Shown: piece by piece, positions 20,491 to 30,954 of the stretch
How the letters are laid out: the number at the start of each line of letters is the position of its first letter
Position numbering within the stretch: the stretch's first letter is position 1
Assembly (NCBI GenBank): GCA_936432065.2
Contig: OW386294.2
Span: forward strand, 53,410,945 to 53,474,944
Length of the DNA stretch: 64,000 nucleotides
DNA from: Rutpela maculata
Taxonomy: Eukaryota; Arthropoda; Insecta; Coleoptera; Cerambycidae
Reading direction: 5' to 3'
Made by a program: the position numbers and the translations under genes
Notes under the pieces: generated by a model
Databases searched by the model: none
The model's input: the letters and a program-made list of their open reading frames with translations, nothing else
What the model was told of the DNA's origin: nothing

Positions 20491-22954
20491 GAACTATTTA
20501 TAAAATGCCTTGAAAAATCTATTTTGCTGTAACAATATCCTTAATACCATCATAAAGCGACTTGTAGACTAAAAGGGCCCACCCTTATGAAGGTTGTTAA
20601 GGCCTTTTTAAATTCCATCATAAAACTCCTTAGTGAGGTATAGTGCTGCTCTTGAAAACCTTGTTCGGGCCGTTTTAAAACCTTTCTTAAAACCTATTTT
20701 AAAGCTGTCAGAAGCTTTTCTATTAGCTTCCTGCATTTCTAGAAAACACCTAGAAGGCTACCTTAAAACTGGTTTTTAAAACCATATTAGAACTGAGAAG
20801 CTATAAGAATGTCCACGAAGGAATCCAAATAATTTTATTATTGCATTTATTTTTTCTAAACTGATTTAAGCAAACACACCATCAGATTTATTGAAGATAA
20901 AATGGAATTTGAAATGTATAAAGCGTAGAGCACTATAATCTCTCTAAGGCCGATTTAAAAGGTAGTAAAAAGCCATCAGGTATGACAAAAAAATTAAAAC
21001 CAATGGCAGTTTATCGTTAAAACTACATAAGAAATGCCCAAAAAACAAGAGCCCCCTCAGAAATAATAATGATTTTAATATCCATACAAAATTTGCATAG
21101 ACACACGTAATCAGCAAATTTTAAAAAGTGGGCTGCTTCTCGGTTCCCACGGTAATTTTCAGTCGTTTCTTGTAATTCTACCTTAATTTGCTAACGAAAA
21201 AGTGATAATTATTGATAATTATAATTGTACGATTGACCTTGAATATTTGTATATAACAAGAAAAACATGGCCGGCCAACTAAAAACCTAATTGTCATTTT
21301 ACAGTCCTCTCCAGTGTTGCCAGGTCTAGTGAAAATTTCACTAGATCTGGTGATTTTTTTAAAATCTAGTGATTTAGTGAAAACTTTTATGAAAATGCCC
21401 ATTTTTAATGATTTTTTAATCATCCAATTTATTGCACTCTACTGGTAGGTAGGCAAACATTAAATTCGAGTTGCGATCCATTTAATACAGAACTGTTCAC
21501 GTTAATCACTACCACGGTCAGTAAACTCTACGGTTACCTCGATCAGCAACTCTTAGACGAGAGAGACGCGCAGAGCGGGGAATCGAATGAAAGAGACAGA
21601 CATATCTGATTTCCGTGCATAAGACACAGACAAAGATGCCTGTAGTGTCTACAACTGACGTAGGCTGTAGACCCTAACAGAATATCTTTCATTCGATTCG
21701 CCGCTCCGCGCGTCTCTCTCGTCTAAAAGCTGCTAGTTGAGGTAACTGTATAGTTTATTGACCGTGAATCGCTACACTCGAATAGCCTGGGCTCGTTGCC
21801 CTCTAGCGTCTCGTAGACAAACAGTACTTTCTAGTTACAAACCATTTAATACAATACAGAGTACGAAGTCTGGCAACGAAATAATCAGATAGAGGACGCT
21901 CAAAGCTATGCTGTGCTCAGAGAGCTCACGAAAATTACGTGTCCTACAGACACTGCAACTTTTGAAAATTAAAGATGAGACCTTTAATTTCAAATCTAGT
22001 GAAATTTTAGTAAGATTTAGTAACTTTTTGAAGCGTCGTCTGATAACTTTTAAAATTTTGATCTGACAACACTGGTCCTCTCATTAAACTATATATTCTA
22101 ATAATGGTAATGACCTAGAACATTTACTCTAAATGAAGCCCTTTTAGTCTTTTTGTATACTATCACAAAAAATCCCTTCCTTACAAAATGCAAATGCACT
22201 TGGCGAAGATCACGTGGACTTGATAAAAGCTGCAATAAAACGTTTGGGACGTTGACATTTGATACAAAAAACTTAAAACTTAACCTCAAAATAATTTGTA
22301 TGTGTGTGTGTGTTTTAACAGTCCTTTTAAAATGGCCACTCTTTTTTATTTTCTTCCACCTTTCCAAAAAAGACTTAATTACACATCAGTTAGTCGTGAA
22401 ATGCTTTTAATTAACACACACACGCACACATGCATCAGCGACACTTCAGGAAGACATATTGTTTATTATTTTTATAATAAATGTTTTATTGAGGTTTTGG
22501 AAAGTATTTTATGGAATTAAAATTTGCCTTTTAGATTTATAGAGGCCTTTTTTTCTTCATAACAGTTTCATCACAACATTTATCAAGGATGTTTTAAGAG
22601 TCTAGTTTTGTAATGGCCTTTAATAAGTACTAATAGGCATTGAAAATGTCTAGTTTTAAAAGATTTAAAGCCTCTTTAAATCTAAATGGAATTTAAGACG
22701 TTCATAAAACTAATTAGCTTTATGGAGAGTTTTATGTAGGTTATGATAAATCCATTACAAATACATATTATCCTAGAAGCAAATTAGCTTTATAATTAGG
22801 TCTTACAAAATGCTTTAAAACTTACTATTAAGAGCAAGTATACTTGAAGCCTAAAAGGCCTTAACTACATCATCAATAAAGCACATGACTATTTCCTAAC
22901 CCTGACAAACCTTTCTTAAAACCTCCTCAAGTCCAAATGACTTTTAAATTGTTC
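20491..22954. mobile_element. 2.46-kb non-coding element of unknown class
   Basis: Inserted in the linker of the minus-strand LINE. The ends look like an imperfect inverted repeat: GAACTATTTATAA on the left and, in reverse complement, GAACAATTTAAAA on the right. No target duplication is visible. The interior is AT-rich with recurrent TTTTAAA, AAGGCCTT and ACCTTTCTTAAAACC-like words and no credible gene. Its last about 140 bp recurs at 30375-30512, so it is a dispersed family. A hAT element (21312-22074) sits inside it. Confidence 0.6.
21312..22074. mobile_element. Non-autonomous hAT element, 763 bp
   Basis: The termini read CAGTGTTGCCAGGTC and, in reverse complement, CAGTGTTGTCAGATC; the 8-bp duplication GTCCTCTC flanks it (21304-21311 and 22075-22082). 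Both features fit the hAT superfamily. No transposase is present. It contains a strong hairpin with about 79-bp arms (21517-21595 and 21684-21762). Confidence 0.85.
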
Positions 22955-23640
22955 CTTGGGATACATTCTTCGTTTCTCTTTGCAGGAAGTTCGTATTCCT
23001 GAGTCTTTTGGATTTAATTACCTTTATGTTGAAGATCTGAAACATCAAGTTGGTGCATATTGTATTAAATAAGTTGTAGGCTACATTTGCATCATTGCTC
23101 AAATATATGTGATCCCAGTCATGTTTTTTTAATTCTTCTACGAAGTGTTGAATTTTTTGTTTTGAAAAACATTTGCATATGAAGTTGATTTGGGTATTTA
23201 TTTTGTTTGTTTCAGGTATTGTTAGAAGCTGACCATGGTGGTCAGATAGGGAGGTTGAAATGACTTCACCCTGTATGTTAGTGGGCTTGTTTATAAAAAT
23301 GTTGTCGATAAGTGTCATAGTTGTTGGTGTTTCTCTGGTGGGTTTAAATATTGTTTGTTTTAATTCATAGCCATTTAGTAGATCTTTAAAATCGTTTGCA
23401 TCTCTGCTGTTTGAAAATAAGTCAATGTTAAAGTCTCCGCAAAGAACAACTGTATTCTTTAGCATTTTATTTTTTAGTATATTTAACATATCTATAAGAG
23501 TATCATAAAATATATTTATATTTCCTTGTGGTGGTCTATAGATGCAGATAACAATTATCTTATAATCATTAATCTGTATACATGTGGATTCGATTGTACC
23601 TTCGATACTCATTTGTTTTATATCTGTTCGTTCAATATAG
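22955..23640 (-). pseudogene. Split minus-strand LINE: endonuclease domain
   Basis: The minus-strand open frame 23612-22944 encodes an AP-like endonuclease: VICIYRPPQGNI, VVLCGDFNIDLF, LIDNIFIN and LSDHHGQL blocks carry the expected catalytic Asp/Asn/His motifs. The N-terminal part is beyond the hAT foldback at 24282-24396. The final residues before 22955 merge into the 2.5-kb insert. Confidence 0.8.
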
Positions 23641-23648
23641 TTGACTTC

Positions 23649-24273
23649 CAGTGGCGGCTGGAAAATTTCAATATTTTTTTTTCTCGTCTATGGCGCATGG
23701 GACCCATACGAAATTTGGGAAATAACATCTAGAGAAGCACTTCTCTAATGACCCCTAAAAAATTTTGAAAAAGCAGTTTGCGAAGAAAATTTTTGAAAAT
23801 TCGTTAGCCTCCCCTGGGTCTAGGAGCTCCTGTTTATTTTTATTTTTTTTTGTCATATGCATTTGACTTTTCATAAAAATACAACAACAGATTTTGGAGT
23901 TTATGAAAATATTTTCATTACTAACTGAAATACAATGAACTGAAATTTTGTAATTTACAATTTAACAAATTACAATATTTCAATTCGTTGTATCTCAGTT
24001 AGTAATGAAAATATTTTCATAGACTCCAAAATCTGTTGTTATATTTTTATGAAAAGTCAAATGCATATGACAAAAAAAAATAAAAATAAACAGGAGCTCC
24101 TAGACCCAGGGGAGGCTAACGAATTTTCAAAAATTTTTTCGCAAACTGCTTTTTCAAAATTTTTTAGGGGTCATTAGAGAAGTGCTTCTCTAGATGTTAT
24201 TTCCCAAATTTCGTATGGGTCCCATGCGCCATAGACGAGAAAATAAATATTGAAATTTCACCAGCCGCCGCTG
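23649..24273. mobile_element. hAT-type foldback element, 625 bp near-perfect palindrome
   Basis: The ends are CAGTGGCGGCTGG and, in reverse complement, CAGCGGCGGCTGG; TTGACTTC flanks it (23641-23648 and 24274-24281). The two arms of about 290 bp are nearly perfect inverted copies around about 23960. There is no coding capacity. The inserted LINE endonuclease is continuous on either side. Confidence 0.9.
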
Positions 24274-24281
24274 TTGACTTC

Positions 24282-24396
24282 CTTTATAATATAAATACAT
24301 GAACCTCCATATGCCTGATTACTTCTAGTCCGACAAGTTGCTAGTTTATATCCTTCTAGTTTCATAAACGATTCAGTTCCTTTAAATAGCTGTAAA
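24282..24396 (-). pseudogene. Split minus-strand LINE: endonuclease N-terminal end
   Basis: The minus strand encodes FKGTESFMKLEGYKLATC and a YGGSCIYI block, matching the early endonuclease. Similarity stops at about 24396, where the repeated sequence described next begins, so this is the 5' truncation point. Confidence 0.7.
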
Positions 24397-24690
24397 AGGT
24401 AATTACAGTAGTAAATAAAAAATAGACACGTCAATATTTTTATTTTAAAATAAACGAAACAAAATAAAACAAAAATATATGTCAAGATATATTACCTTTC
24501 CGTTTCACAAAAATATGCTAGATACAGAGTGACACCCATTATGAAAGCGGGGTATGTCTCTAAAACTTTTATTTGGTGACCAATTGAAACTATTTTTTTC
24601 TAAATGACAGAGCCTCAATATAACTCTACTATGGTGTTAAGTTTCAGAATGAAATTTCAAATTTCAAAGCTTACTTCGAATTTTTTTCAA
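24397..24690. repeat. Repeat family copy 1
   Basis: GGTAATTACAGTAGTAAATA... through a CTAGATACAGAGTGACACCC block to about 24690 recurs at 25552-25648 plus 26899-27165. Sequence of unknown class; no gene. Confidence 0.6.
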
Positions 24691-24985
24691 AGCCAAAAAT
24701 CCAAAAAAGCATTAGCAATTTTTCTTATCTCTAATCTGACTATGCCACTACATTTTTAGGATACTTTCAAATGGGCGTGACCGAAATTTAAAAAAAATAT
24801 ATCAGTTTATTACAGAAATATAGCATAATTAAATTTTATATTGTAGAATTTTTAATCAGTATGGTGTTGTATCTAAACCCGTTCTAAAGAATGATAATTT
24901 ACAACAAAGATAGACATTCCGTTCGCTACAAAAAATGATCAGTCTGGACTTTTTGCTTGTGCTTTGTCAGTATAGGTGCAGGGAA
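24691..24985. other. AT-rich stretch without a recognised feature
   Basis: No coding region, palindrome or known repeat is supported here. Confidence 0.5.
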
Positions 24986-25395
24986 GGAGGATGAACATGG
25001 CTTACTATGTCCTGGCGGTGGAGGTGGTCATGTGACCGTAAATTCTAATTGAAATTCCACATCGATGTTTTGTTGAGACTTAGCTCTTGTGATGCACTCT
25101 TGCAATGTGATATATGTTACCAGTCGTCGAGAAATACCATTGCCAGCATTTTCTGTCATCAGGTTCGGCCCTAGGCCGAACCGTTAGCCGTTTCACCGAT
25201 TTCCAGGAGTTGGGCTTATGGCCGAACCTGACGACAGAAAACATTGGCAAAGGAATTTTTAGATTGTTCTCAGCACCTGGTAACATATATCACATCGCAA
25301 GAAAAGTCTCAACGAAGCATCAACGTGGTATTTCACTTAGAATTTACCAGGTCACATGCATGACCACTTCCACCGCCCGGACATAGTAAGCCTTG
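24986..25395. mobile_element. Foldback element, about 0.4 kb
   Basis: Two imperfect arms of about 190 bp pair around about 25190. The outer part reads GGCTTACTATGTCC on both sides (in inverse) and the inner part contains AGGTTCGGCC. There is no reading frame in common between arms and no clear target duplication, so the exact ends are uncertain. Confidence 0.65.
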
Positions 25396-25648
25396 TTCAC
25401 CAGAAAAAAATTGTATCCATTCTGGCGATGACCGATCCTTGCAAAACTCATGAAGCATCCTACACCAATTTTTCCATTTTATATTGATTAAACAGATGTT
25501 GGTGATATAAATACCCAGAGAACTTAAAAACTCATTAAATATAGCTATAGAGGGTAATTACGATGGTATATAAAAAATAGTAGACTGGATATCATCAATA
25601 TTTCTATTATTTTAAAATAAATGAAACAAAATAGAACAAAAATATATA

Positions 25649-26898
25649 CAATGTGTCCACAGCAAAGCGGTATTATAGGTGTAAATAACATTTTTTTTTT
25701 GGATTAGAAACACAGTTTTTTGTATTCTGCTCTTGCTTCACCCAAAAACTATTTTTAGTATCTTGGACTTTAAAAAATTTATAGAGGGCGCTGGTAACAG
25801 CTTAAAAATAAAAATCGCATCAGGTAAAGTGCCTTTTCTGTGCGAAATGTTGAAAAATTTTATTAGAAAAACTTGCTCAGAATTAAAAAATATGACGTAC
25901 CAAATTACAGAACTAAAAACATTTTTTTTATTTATAAAATTTTATTTTTTTTTAATATTATAAAAAATGTAATGATAATTTAAATTCACTTATTCTACCC
26001 ATGTTCCTCCATTTTCAGCACATATCTCAACTCTGTTCTTAAATTCTTTGTAGCTATTTTGAATGGTTTGGAGGTCAATTGAATTTATAGCATTTATAGC
26101 TTTCAATACATTTACATCCGTTGTTAAATCATAGGAATAAACAATTTGCTTCAGATGACCCCCATAAATAAAAATCGCAAATAGTCAGGCGATCTGGGTG
26201 GATACGTAAAGGATCCAAATCATCCAATCCACTTTTCTGCAAAATTATTATTCAGCCAATTCCTTTCTATTTGTGTGCTGCGGGCTGAACAATCATTTTG
26301 CTGAAAATACAAACGTGCTCTTTCGTCCAGTGGTAAGGTATGTAAATGTTCATGAAAAAATGTTTCCAGTAGATTTAAAGAGTTATTCTGATTCAATTTA
26401 CCGTCAATGAAGTATGGTCCTATTATACCATTGTAGGATATTGCACACCAAACATTATCTCTTTTAGAATATTGACTACCTGTAACAATTCTAAAATTTG
26501 GGTTTGTATCGCTCCAGTAGCGGCAATTCTGACTAGACACAACACCATTGATGAGTTGCTTCATCAGAGAAAATGATGTCGATGAAAAAACCAGTCTTCT
26601 GCAAATTCTATAATATTAAAAAAAAATGTTTTTAGTTCTGTAATTTGGTTCGTCATATTTTTTAATTCTGAGCAAGTTTTTCTAATAAAATTTTTCAATA
26701 TTTCGCACAGAAAAGGCACTTTACCTGATGCGGTTTTTATTTTTAAGCTGTTACCAGCGCCCTCTATACATTTTTTAAAGTCTAAGATACTAAAAATAGT
26801 TTTTGGGTAAAACAAGAGCAGAATACAAAGAATTGTGTTTGTAATCCAAAAAAAATTGTCATTTACACCTATAATACCGCTTTGCCGTGGACACATTG
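25649..26898 (-). mobile_element. Tc1/mariner-type element with about 300-bp inverted repeats
   Basis: TA flanks both ends (25647-25648 and 26899-26900). The termini read CAATGTGTCCAC and its complement, and inverted similarity extends about 300 bp inward (25649-25950 against 26898-26600). The centre encodes a decayed transposase on the minus strand. Long inverted repeats and a TA duplication are known in several IS630/Tc1/mariner lineages. Confidence 0.85.
26100..26600 (-). pseudogene. Tc1/mariner-type transposase remnant
   Basis: The minus strand shows a FSDEAT block (first catalytic Asp, about 26570, in another frame), CRYWSDTNPNF and NVWCAISYNGIIGPYF (26525-26420), FQQNDCSARST (second Asp, about 26300), WLNNNFAEKWIG, and after a further frame change a CDFYLWG block (third catalytic position, about 26170). 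At least two frameshifts break it and the N-terminal DNA-binding part is absent. Confidence 0.75.
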
Positions 26899-27163
26899 TA
26901 TATCAAGGGATATTATTTAGGTATAAAACAATTCACTAATTTTACTTTACATTTTATCCAGTAGTTTTGTACGTTTAAGAATCTTGCTTTCTATTTCACA
27001 AAAATATACTAGATACAGAGTGACCCATTTGAAAGTGGGAGCACTCTCTAAAATTTTTATTTGTTGGCCAGTTTAAACTAATTTTTCTAAATGATAGAGC
27101 TTCAATAACTTCACTGTGATGTCAAGTTTCACAATGAATTTAAAATTTCAAGGCTTGCTTCGA

Positions 27164-27721
27164 AAACGGCCCAATTATGAGCGAAAGTTAGTAGCAATTT
27201 AGTTTTGCGATATGTTGTGAACTTTACTTTCTAATACAATAATAATATAATAAAAAAGTGCTTCTACCCTTCACCGTGTATAAAAATCAAAAAAATATAT
27301 TATTGAGAAAATCGCTCAGTAGCACATTTTTAAATTATATTTTATGATTTTTATGCAGGGTGAAGAGTAGAATTTTTTTATTATATTATTATTGTATGTT
27401 TTAAAATGTTTTCTTAACCACTTCTCAAGTCACTGAAGTAACTCCTTGAAAATCTAGAATGAATTTGTGTTAGGTAAAGAGAAACGAGGCCCTACAGCTT
27501 ATAGTGGAGTCCGAACCACTTCTTGGGGATAATTGTATATTTAAAATTATTTCGCGATGAGCAGGGATTGAACCTGCTTCGCTAGGTACGCCAGTATGCA
27601 AGCTAGACGCGCTAAACCACTGAGCTACCATCCCCGTATTAAAAATTATTATTGTATAAAATTCACAATATATCGCAAAACTAACTTACTACTAGCTCTT
27701 GGTCATAATTGGGCCGTTCTT
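27164..27721. mobile_element. Palindromic MITE interrupted by a SINE
   Basis: Inverted arms start ACGGCCCAATTATGA on both sides and run through a TTTTGCGATATRTTGTGAA block to a centre at about 27320. The right arm is split by the SINE at 27398-27644. Confidence 0.75.
27398..27644 (-). mobile_element. tRNA-derived SINE
   Basis: It is about 247 bp, flanked by ATTATTATTGTAT (27385-27397 and 27645-27657). The 5' head (27635-27546, minus strand) is tRNA-Ala-like: GGGGATGGTAGCTCAGTGG holds a good box A (TAGCTCAGTGG), and GGTTCAATCCC is a good box B. The remaining body is unrelated to tRNA and ends A-rich. The flanking palindrome is continuous without it, which confirms the insertion. Confidence 0.8.
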
Positions 27722-27954
27722 CTATAGAAAGTGTACCTCCTCCTTTTTATATTTTATGGAGTTACTACACCTTAAAATTTTATAAATTAAAAACCAATCT
27801 AAAAAGGGGGATTTTTGTCTGTAGAGCTTCTTGGTTTTGATAGCCATGCCCCAAAGTATAGTTTGGGTTCCATGATTCAATATTGTGATATAGTTAACCT
27901 AAAAAACTGTTAAAAATGTATCCGATTTTTTGCCGCTCTGACAAAAGTAAATTG

Positions 27955-28718
27955 GTAAAAAAAACACTTGTTTAGCCGAAAAGTCGAGAACATTTTTATA
28001 TAAAAGCTGTCCATTTTATCAGGGCCGTCGGGGATATCTTGCTTAATATCACAAAAAATTATTTATACAAAAATTGTGTCAATTTTTACTAGCTACACAA
28101 TTGTTTAAAAATATTTGAAATCCATACTAAAATTGTCATGACAGAAAATCTCGAAAATGCGAAATATGTCAAGTCCGATATCTCCATTATTTGAAGGGCT
28201 ACAAATAAACTTCTAAGACGAATTTTTTTTTTCAAAATAAAGTAATTTAATGAGGTATTATTCTTTTTAGAATCGCTGGATTTCAAAATTTACTTTTTAG
28301 GGTGTTAAAAAATAAAGGGGGAAAATATTTTATTTACTGCCGCTATTTCCCACTTGTTTAGTATTCATTTTTTAATACCCTAAAGAGTAAATTTCCAAAT
28401 GTAGCGAATTTCAAAAAAAATTAGAAAATATCTCGTTAAGAGATATGATTCTGTAAAATTGTCATAGAAGTTTTTTGTAGCGTTTCAAATAACGGAGATA
28501 TCTGCCCTGCTAGACATATTTTGCATTTTCTAGATTTTCCATCGTAACACTTAAAGTAGGTCATGGCTTTAAAAGATTTTGAACCCATTCTGTAGCTCTT
28601 AAAAATGGACACAATTGATGTTAAGCGAGATATCCTCGACGGTCCTGATGAAATGGACAGCCTGTATATAAAAATGTTTCAAACTGTTTTTGGCTAAACA
28701 AGTATTTTTTTCTGTTAC
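27955..28718. mobile_element. Palindromic MITE, about 0.76 kb
   Basis: Two imperfect arms of about 380 bp pair around about 28337. The outer part reads ACTTGTTTAGCC; further in are a GCTGTCCATTTTATCAGG-like block and a GGATATCT block. There is no gene and no clear target duplication. Confidence 0.7.
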
Positions 28719-28808
28719 TTGGGGACCACAACAACTTTTTGATAGGTACAATCAATTCACTTTATGTACAAAATATGTACATTACAAAATCATGAGCTAA
28801 ATGAATAG

Positions 28809-29779
28809 TCAAAAAAAATTCACACCTACAAACACATATTTCGTAACTGAAAAGAAAAACCACTTTTGATAACCACTGCTAGTGTTTTCATTGAAATATC
28901 TAATATCTTCTTTATAATCTACAATATCTAACACTCTTTTACAATTTGTGAGACTACAAGCGATTCCTCTATTTATTAGCTTATTAATAATATTATCGGT
29001 GTAGGTATCACAAGGGGACACTGTCTCTTTTTACCGAGTTATTTTATTTCATGTATTGACATAAAATCTGCCTGAGGGTTTATTCCACATAATTTTTTTC
29101 TGATGTACAGGACATTTATTCCTGTGTTTTTCCTGGACCAGCTATATGAAAAATACTCTACTATTGAGAAAATACATGACATTTTCAAAATACTAACCTG
29201 TAACTAATAAATATTTTAAAGAATATCATAAAGCCCCAATATGTTTACAGGCAGAGCAATAACCGGTGCCCGCTGTGGACACGAACAGGATGACTTATTT
29301 CAAAAAAAGAAACATTCTTCTTAAAAATAATTTCCAAGTTATAATCAACTGACTTTTTTGCCTAGCACAATACTTGCTTGTATAATATATTAAGTAAATA
29401 ATTTTTAAAAGCCACTGTATATTTGATGAACAACTTCATAGCCAATATTCTTCCTTTCTTTTTCCCCTTTTTTGCCTTATTTCTAGTGAAAAAAATCTTC
29501 TATGCAATTATAATTTATAACTTTTTCACCTTTCAATTTATTTAAAGGCTGAAATAAATTTGTGTCTGGAAAAGATATGGGATTCTTTTGGCCTCTGTCT
29601 GTGTAATCTCAACAAAGATTCATTTAATATTTTTTGTTTCCACAAAATTAAGCTGCAGAAATAAAAAGTATAAGGTTAGATAAAAAATATGTATACTTGC
29701 CACCTTTCAAGTTGTTTATTTTGCCTGTAGTCTGAGAATCAAGCAAAGTTAACTCTTTTTTCAGTTGTAAAATATCCAT
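28809..29779 (-). CDS. Candidate small intron-split host gene, unknown function
   Basis: Minus strand. Exon 1 runs from ATG at 29779 to 29704 (start MDILQLKKELTLLDSQTTGK). Exon 2 runs 29598-29530 (KNPISFPDTNLFQPLNKLK), and exon 3 starts at 29020 (SPCDTYTDNIINKLINRGIA) and is open to 28809. All three splice junctions are GT-AG and share phase 1, so the frame is kept. Exons 1 and 2 both end TTGAAAG before GTG. No repeat covers them, unlike the surroundings. I recognise no family. The donors are not strong and exon 3 may end earlier at another donor, so this is a prediction; exon 2 could alternatively read on to a stop at 29489. Confidence 0.3.
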
Positions 29780-30100
29780 ATTTGCTAATTTTAGCTTTTA
29801 GAAACAAAAAATTTAAATCGATTGACGGTCACTAAACTGCAGCAAACAGCTGATTGAAAAGAAGGGTTAGAGTAAACCAAACCAAAGTTCGATTGAAGCG
29901 CCACTAACGGAAAGTTTTTAAACTATAGTTATTTGCAATTCAAGAGGTCCGCGCTTCGGTTCCACCGCATTTAGTTTTTTTTTTTGTTAAATTTGTTTAG
30001 AACATGGTATATAAGCATAATTTAATGTTTTAACATTTTTGTAGAAATATGTTTTTTAAAAAAGATGGCAAAAATGCTCCCGTGTTTGGATATCCGTGGG
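29780..30100. other. Possible upstream region of the candidate gene; no gene seen
   Basis: No coding region. It lies directly upstream of the candidate minus-strand ATG. Includes CAGCTG and a T-rich tract near 29980. Confidence 0.3.
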
Positions 30101-30374
30101 CAAACTGAACAAGATAACCCATGGATATCGATTCTATTACATCCGTAGGATATAGATATTTTGTACACCTATAGGATACCGACATCCCGTCGGGATATCC
30201 GTAGGCAATCAGTTGTGGATATCCATAGGATATCCATAATTTGGATCTCTACAGGATATTAATATCCAGTCAGGTCATCCCTGGGATGACCTAGGGATAT
30301 GTCTATGGGATATCCCAAATCTGGGACAACGGGACTATAATAGGATATTCTCAGGATATCATGTGCTGTCTGGG
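30100..30374. repeat. Insert rich in GGATATC words
   Basis: About 275 bp with more than a dozen GATATC or GGATA-type words in both orientations, so most of it can pair with itself. It begins CCCGTGTTTGG and ends GTCTGGG. The flanks (CAAAAATGCT before, AAAACTTAC after) match a continuous stretch in the 2.46-kb element near 22810, which implies insertion into a second copy of that element. No gene. Confidence 0.5.
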
Positions 30375-30512
30375 AAAACTTACCATATGAAAGCAAGTGT
30401 ACTTGAAGCCTAAAAAGCCTTAACTATAACATCAATAAAGCACAAGACTATTTCCTAACACTGACAAACCTTTCTTAAAACCTCCTCAAGTCCAAACGAC
30501 TTTTAAATTGTT
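30375..30512. repeat. Second copy (end only) of the 2.46-kb element
   Basis: It is nearly identical to 22815-22955 (CTTGAAGCCTAAAAAGCCTT ... TTTAAATTGTTCC), in the same orientation. Confidence 0.75.
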
Positions 30513-30579
30513 CCTTGTTCCTATTATGTCGATAAAAATATTTTAAAAATGGCAACATTCCTGTTCGGTACGGTACGCT

Positions 30580-30830
30580 CCTTTATAATATTGTTACCAA
30601 TAATACACCCCAATATTTATCTGCCCTTCTTGAACGCAGGTCTAATACTTTCATAATATTAGTAAATTTGAGAGTTACTTTTCTTATCTTGCACCTAAAT
30701 TGTTAAACAAGCATCTTAGTATATTTATGTCAACAAATTCTATATTTCAATTCAAAAATAAACTCAGGAAAGAACTACTAGACCAACAGAAAAACATGTT
30801 ACCGTAATTTACCCTTATATCATTTGTTTA
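30580..30830 (+). pseudogene. LINE ORF2 C-terminal fragment (CR1/L2-like)
   Basis: The plus strand encodes NNTPQYLSALLERRSNTF and, after a frame change, SYLAPKLLNKHLSIFMSTNS then FKNKLRKELL before a stop at about 30807. It resembles the C-terminus encoded at 63.2-63.7 kb. Confidence 0.65.
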
Positions 30831-30954
30831 TAGCAACTATAAGTGCTACCTGCCTATATTTTCACTCGGGGGAAGTTGCAATAACGATACTTTCGATACT
30901 TCCTCCCATTTGATTTGTATATTGTATATATGATATTGCTTGAAATCTGATACA

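Larger units (their letters stand above)
7015..24396 (-). mobile_element. Minus-strand CR1/Jockey-like LINE split by six insertions
   Basis: One LINE copy can be followed on the minus strand in seven pieces: endonuclease start (24396-24282), endonuclease (23640-22955), linker (20490-20253), RT (20140-19079), RT C-terminus (17209-16626), 3' UTR (12382-12260) and 3' UTR plus an ATT-repeat tail (7089-7015). Reading is continuous in protein across most junctions once the insert and its target copy are set aside. The 5' end is truncated inside the endonuclease. It is the oldest layer of this region and serves as host to a CsRn1-type gypsy element, a deleted gypsy element, another LINE, a 109-bp MITE, a 2.5-kb element and a hAT foldback. 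Confidence 0.85.
25552..27163. repeat. Repeat family copy 2, split by a Tc1/mariner-type element
   Basis: It is a direct copy of 24397-24690, interrupted at a TA by the element at 25649-26898. Copy 2 ends at about 27163 where a palindromic element begins. Confidence 0.6.

Noticed and set aside
25649..26898. LTR retrotransposon with the repeated 24.4-kb and 25.5-kb sequence as direct LTRs
   Set aside because: The direct repeats have no TG...CA ends or primer site, and the central element is an inverted-repeat element with a TA duplication.
27546..27635. Functional tRNA-Ala gene
   Set aside because: Box A and B are present, but the stems do not pair well, the sequence has extra bases, and it is joined to a non-tRNA body with a 13-bp duplication; it is the head of a SINE.
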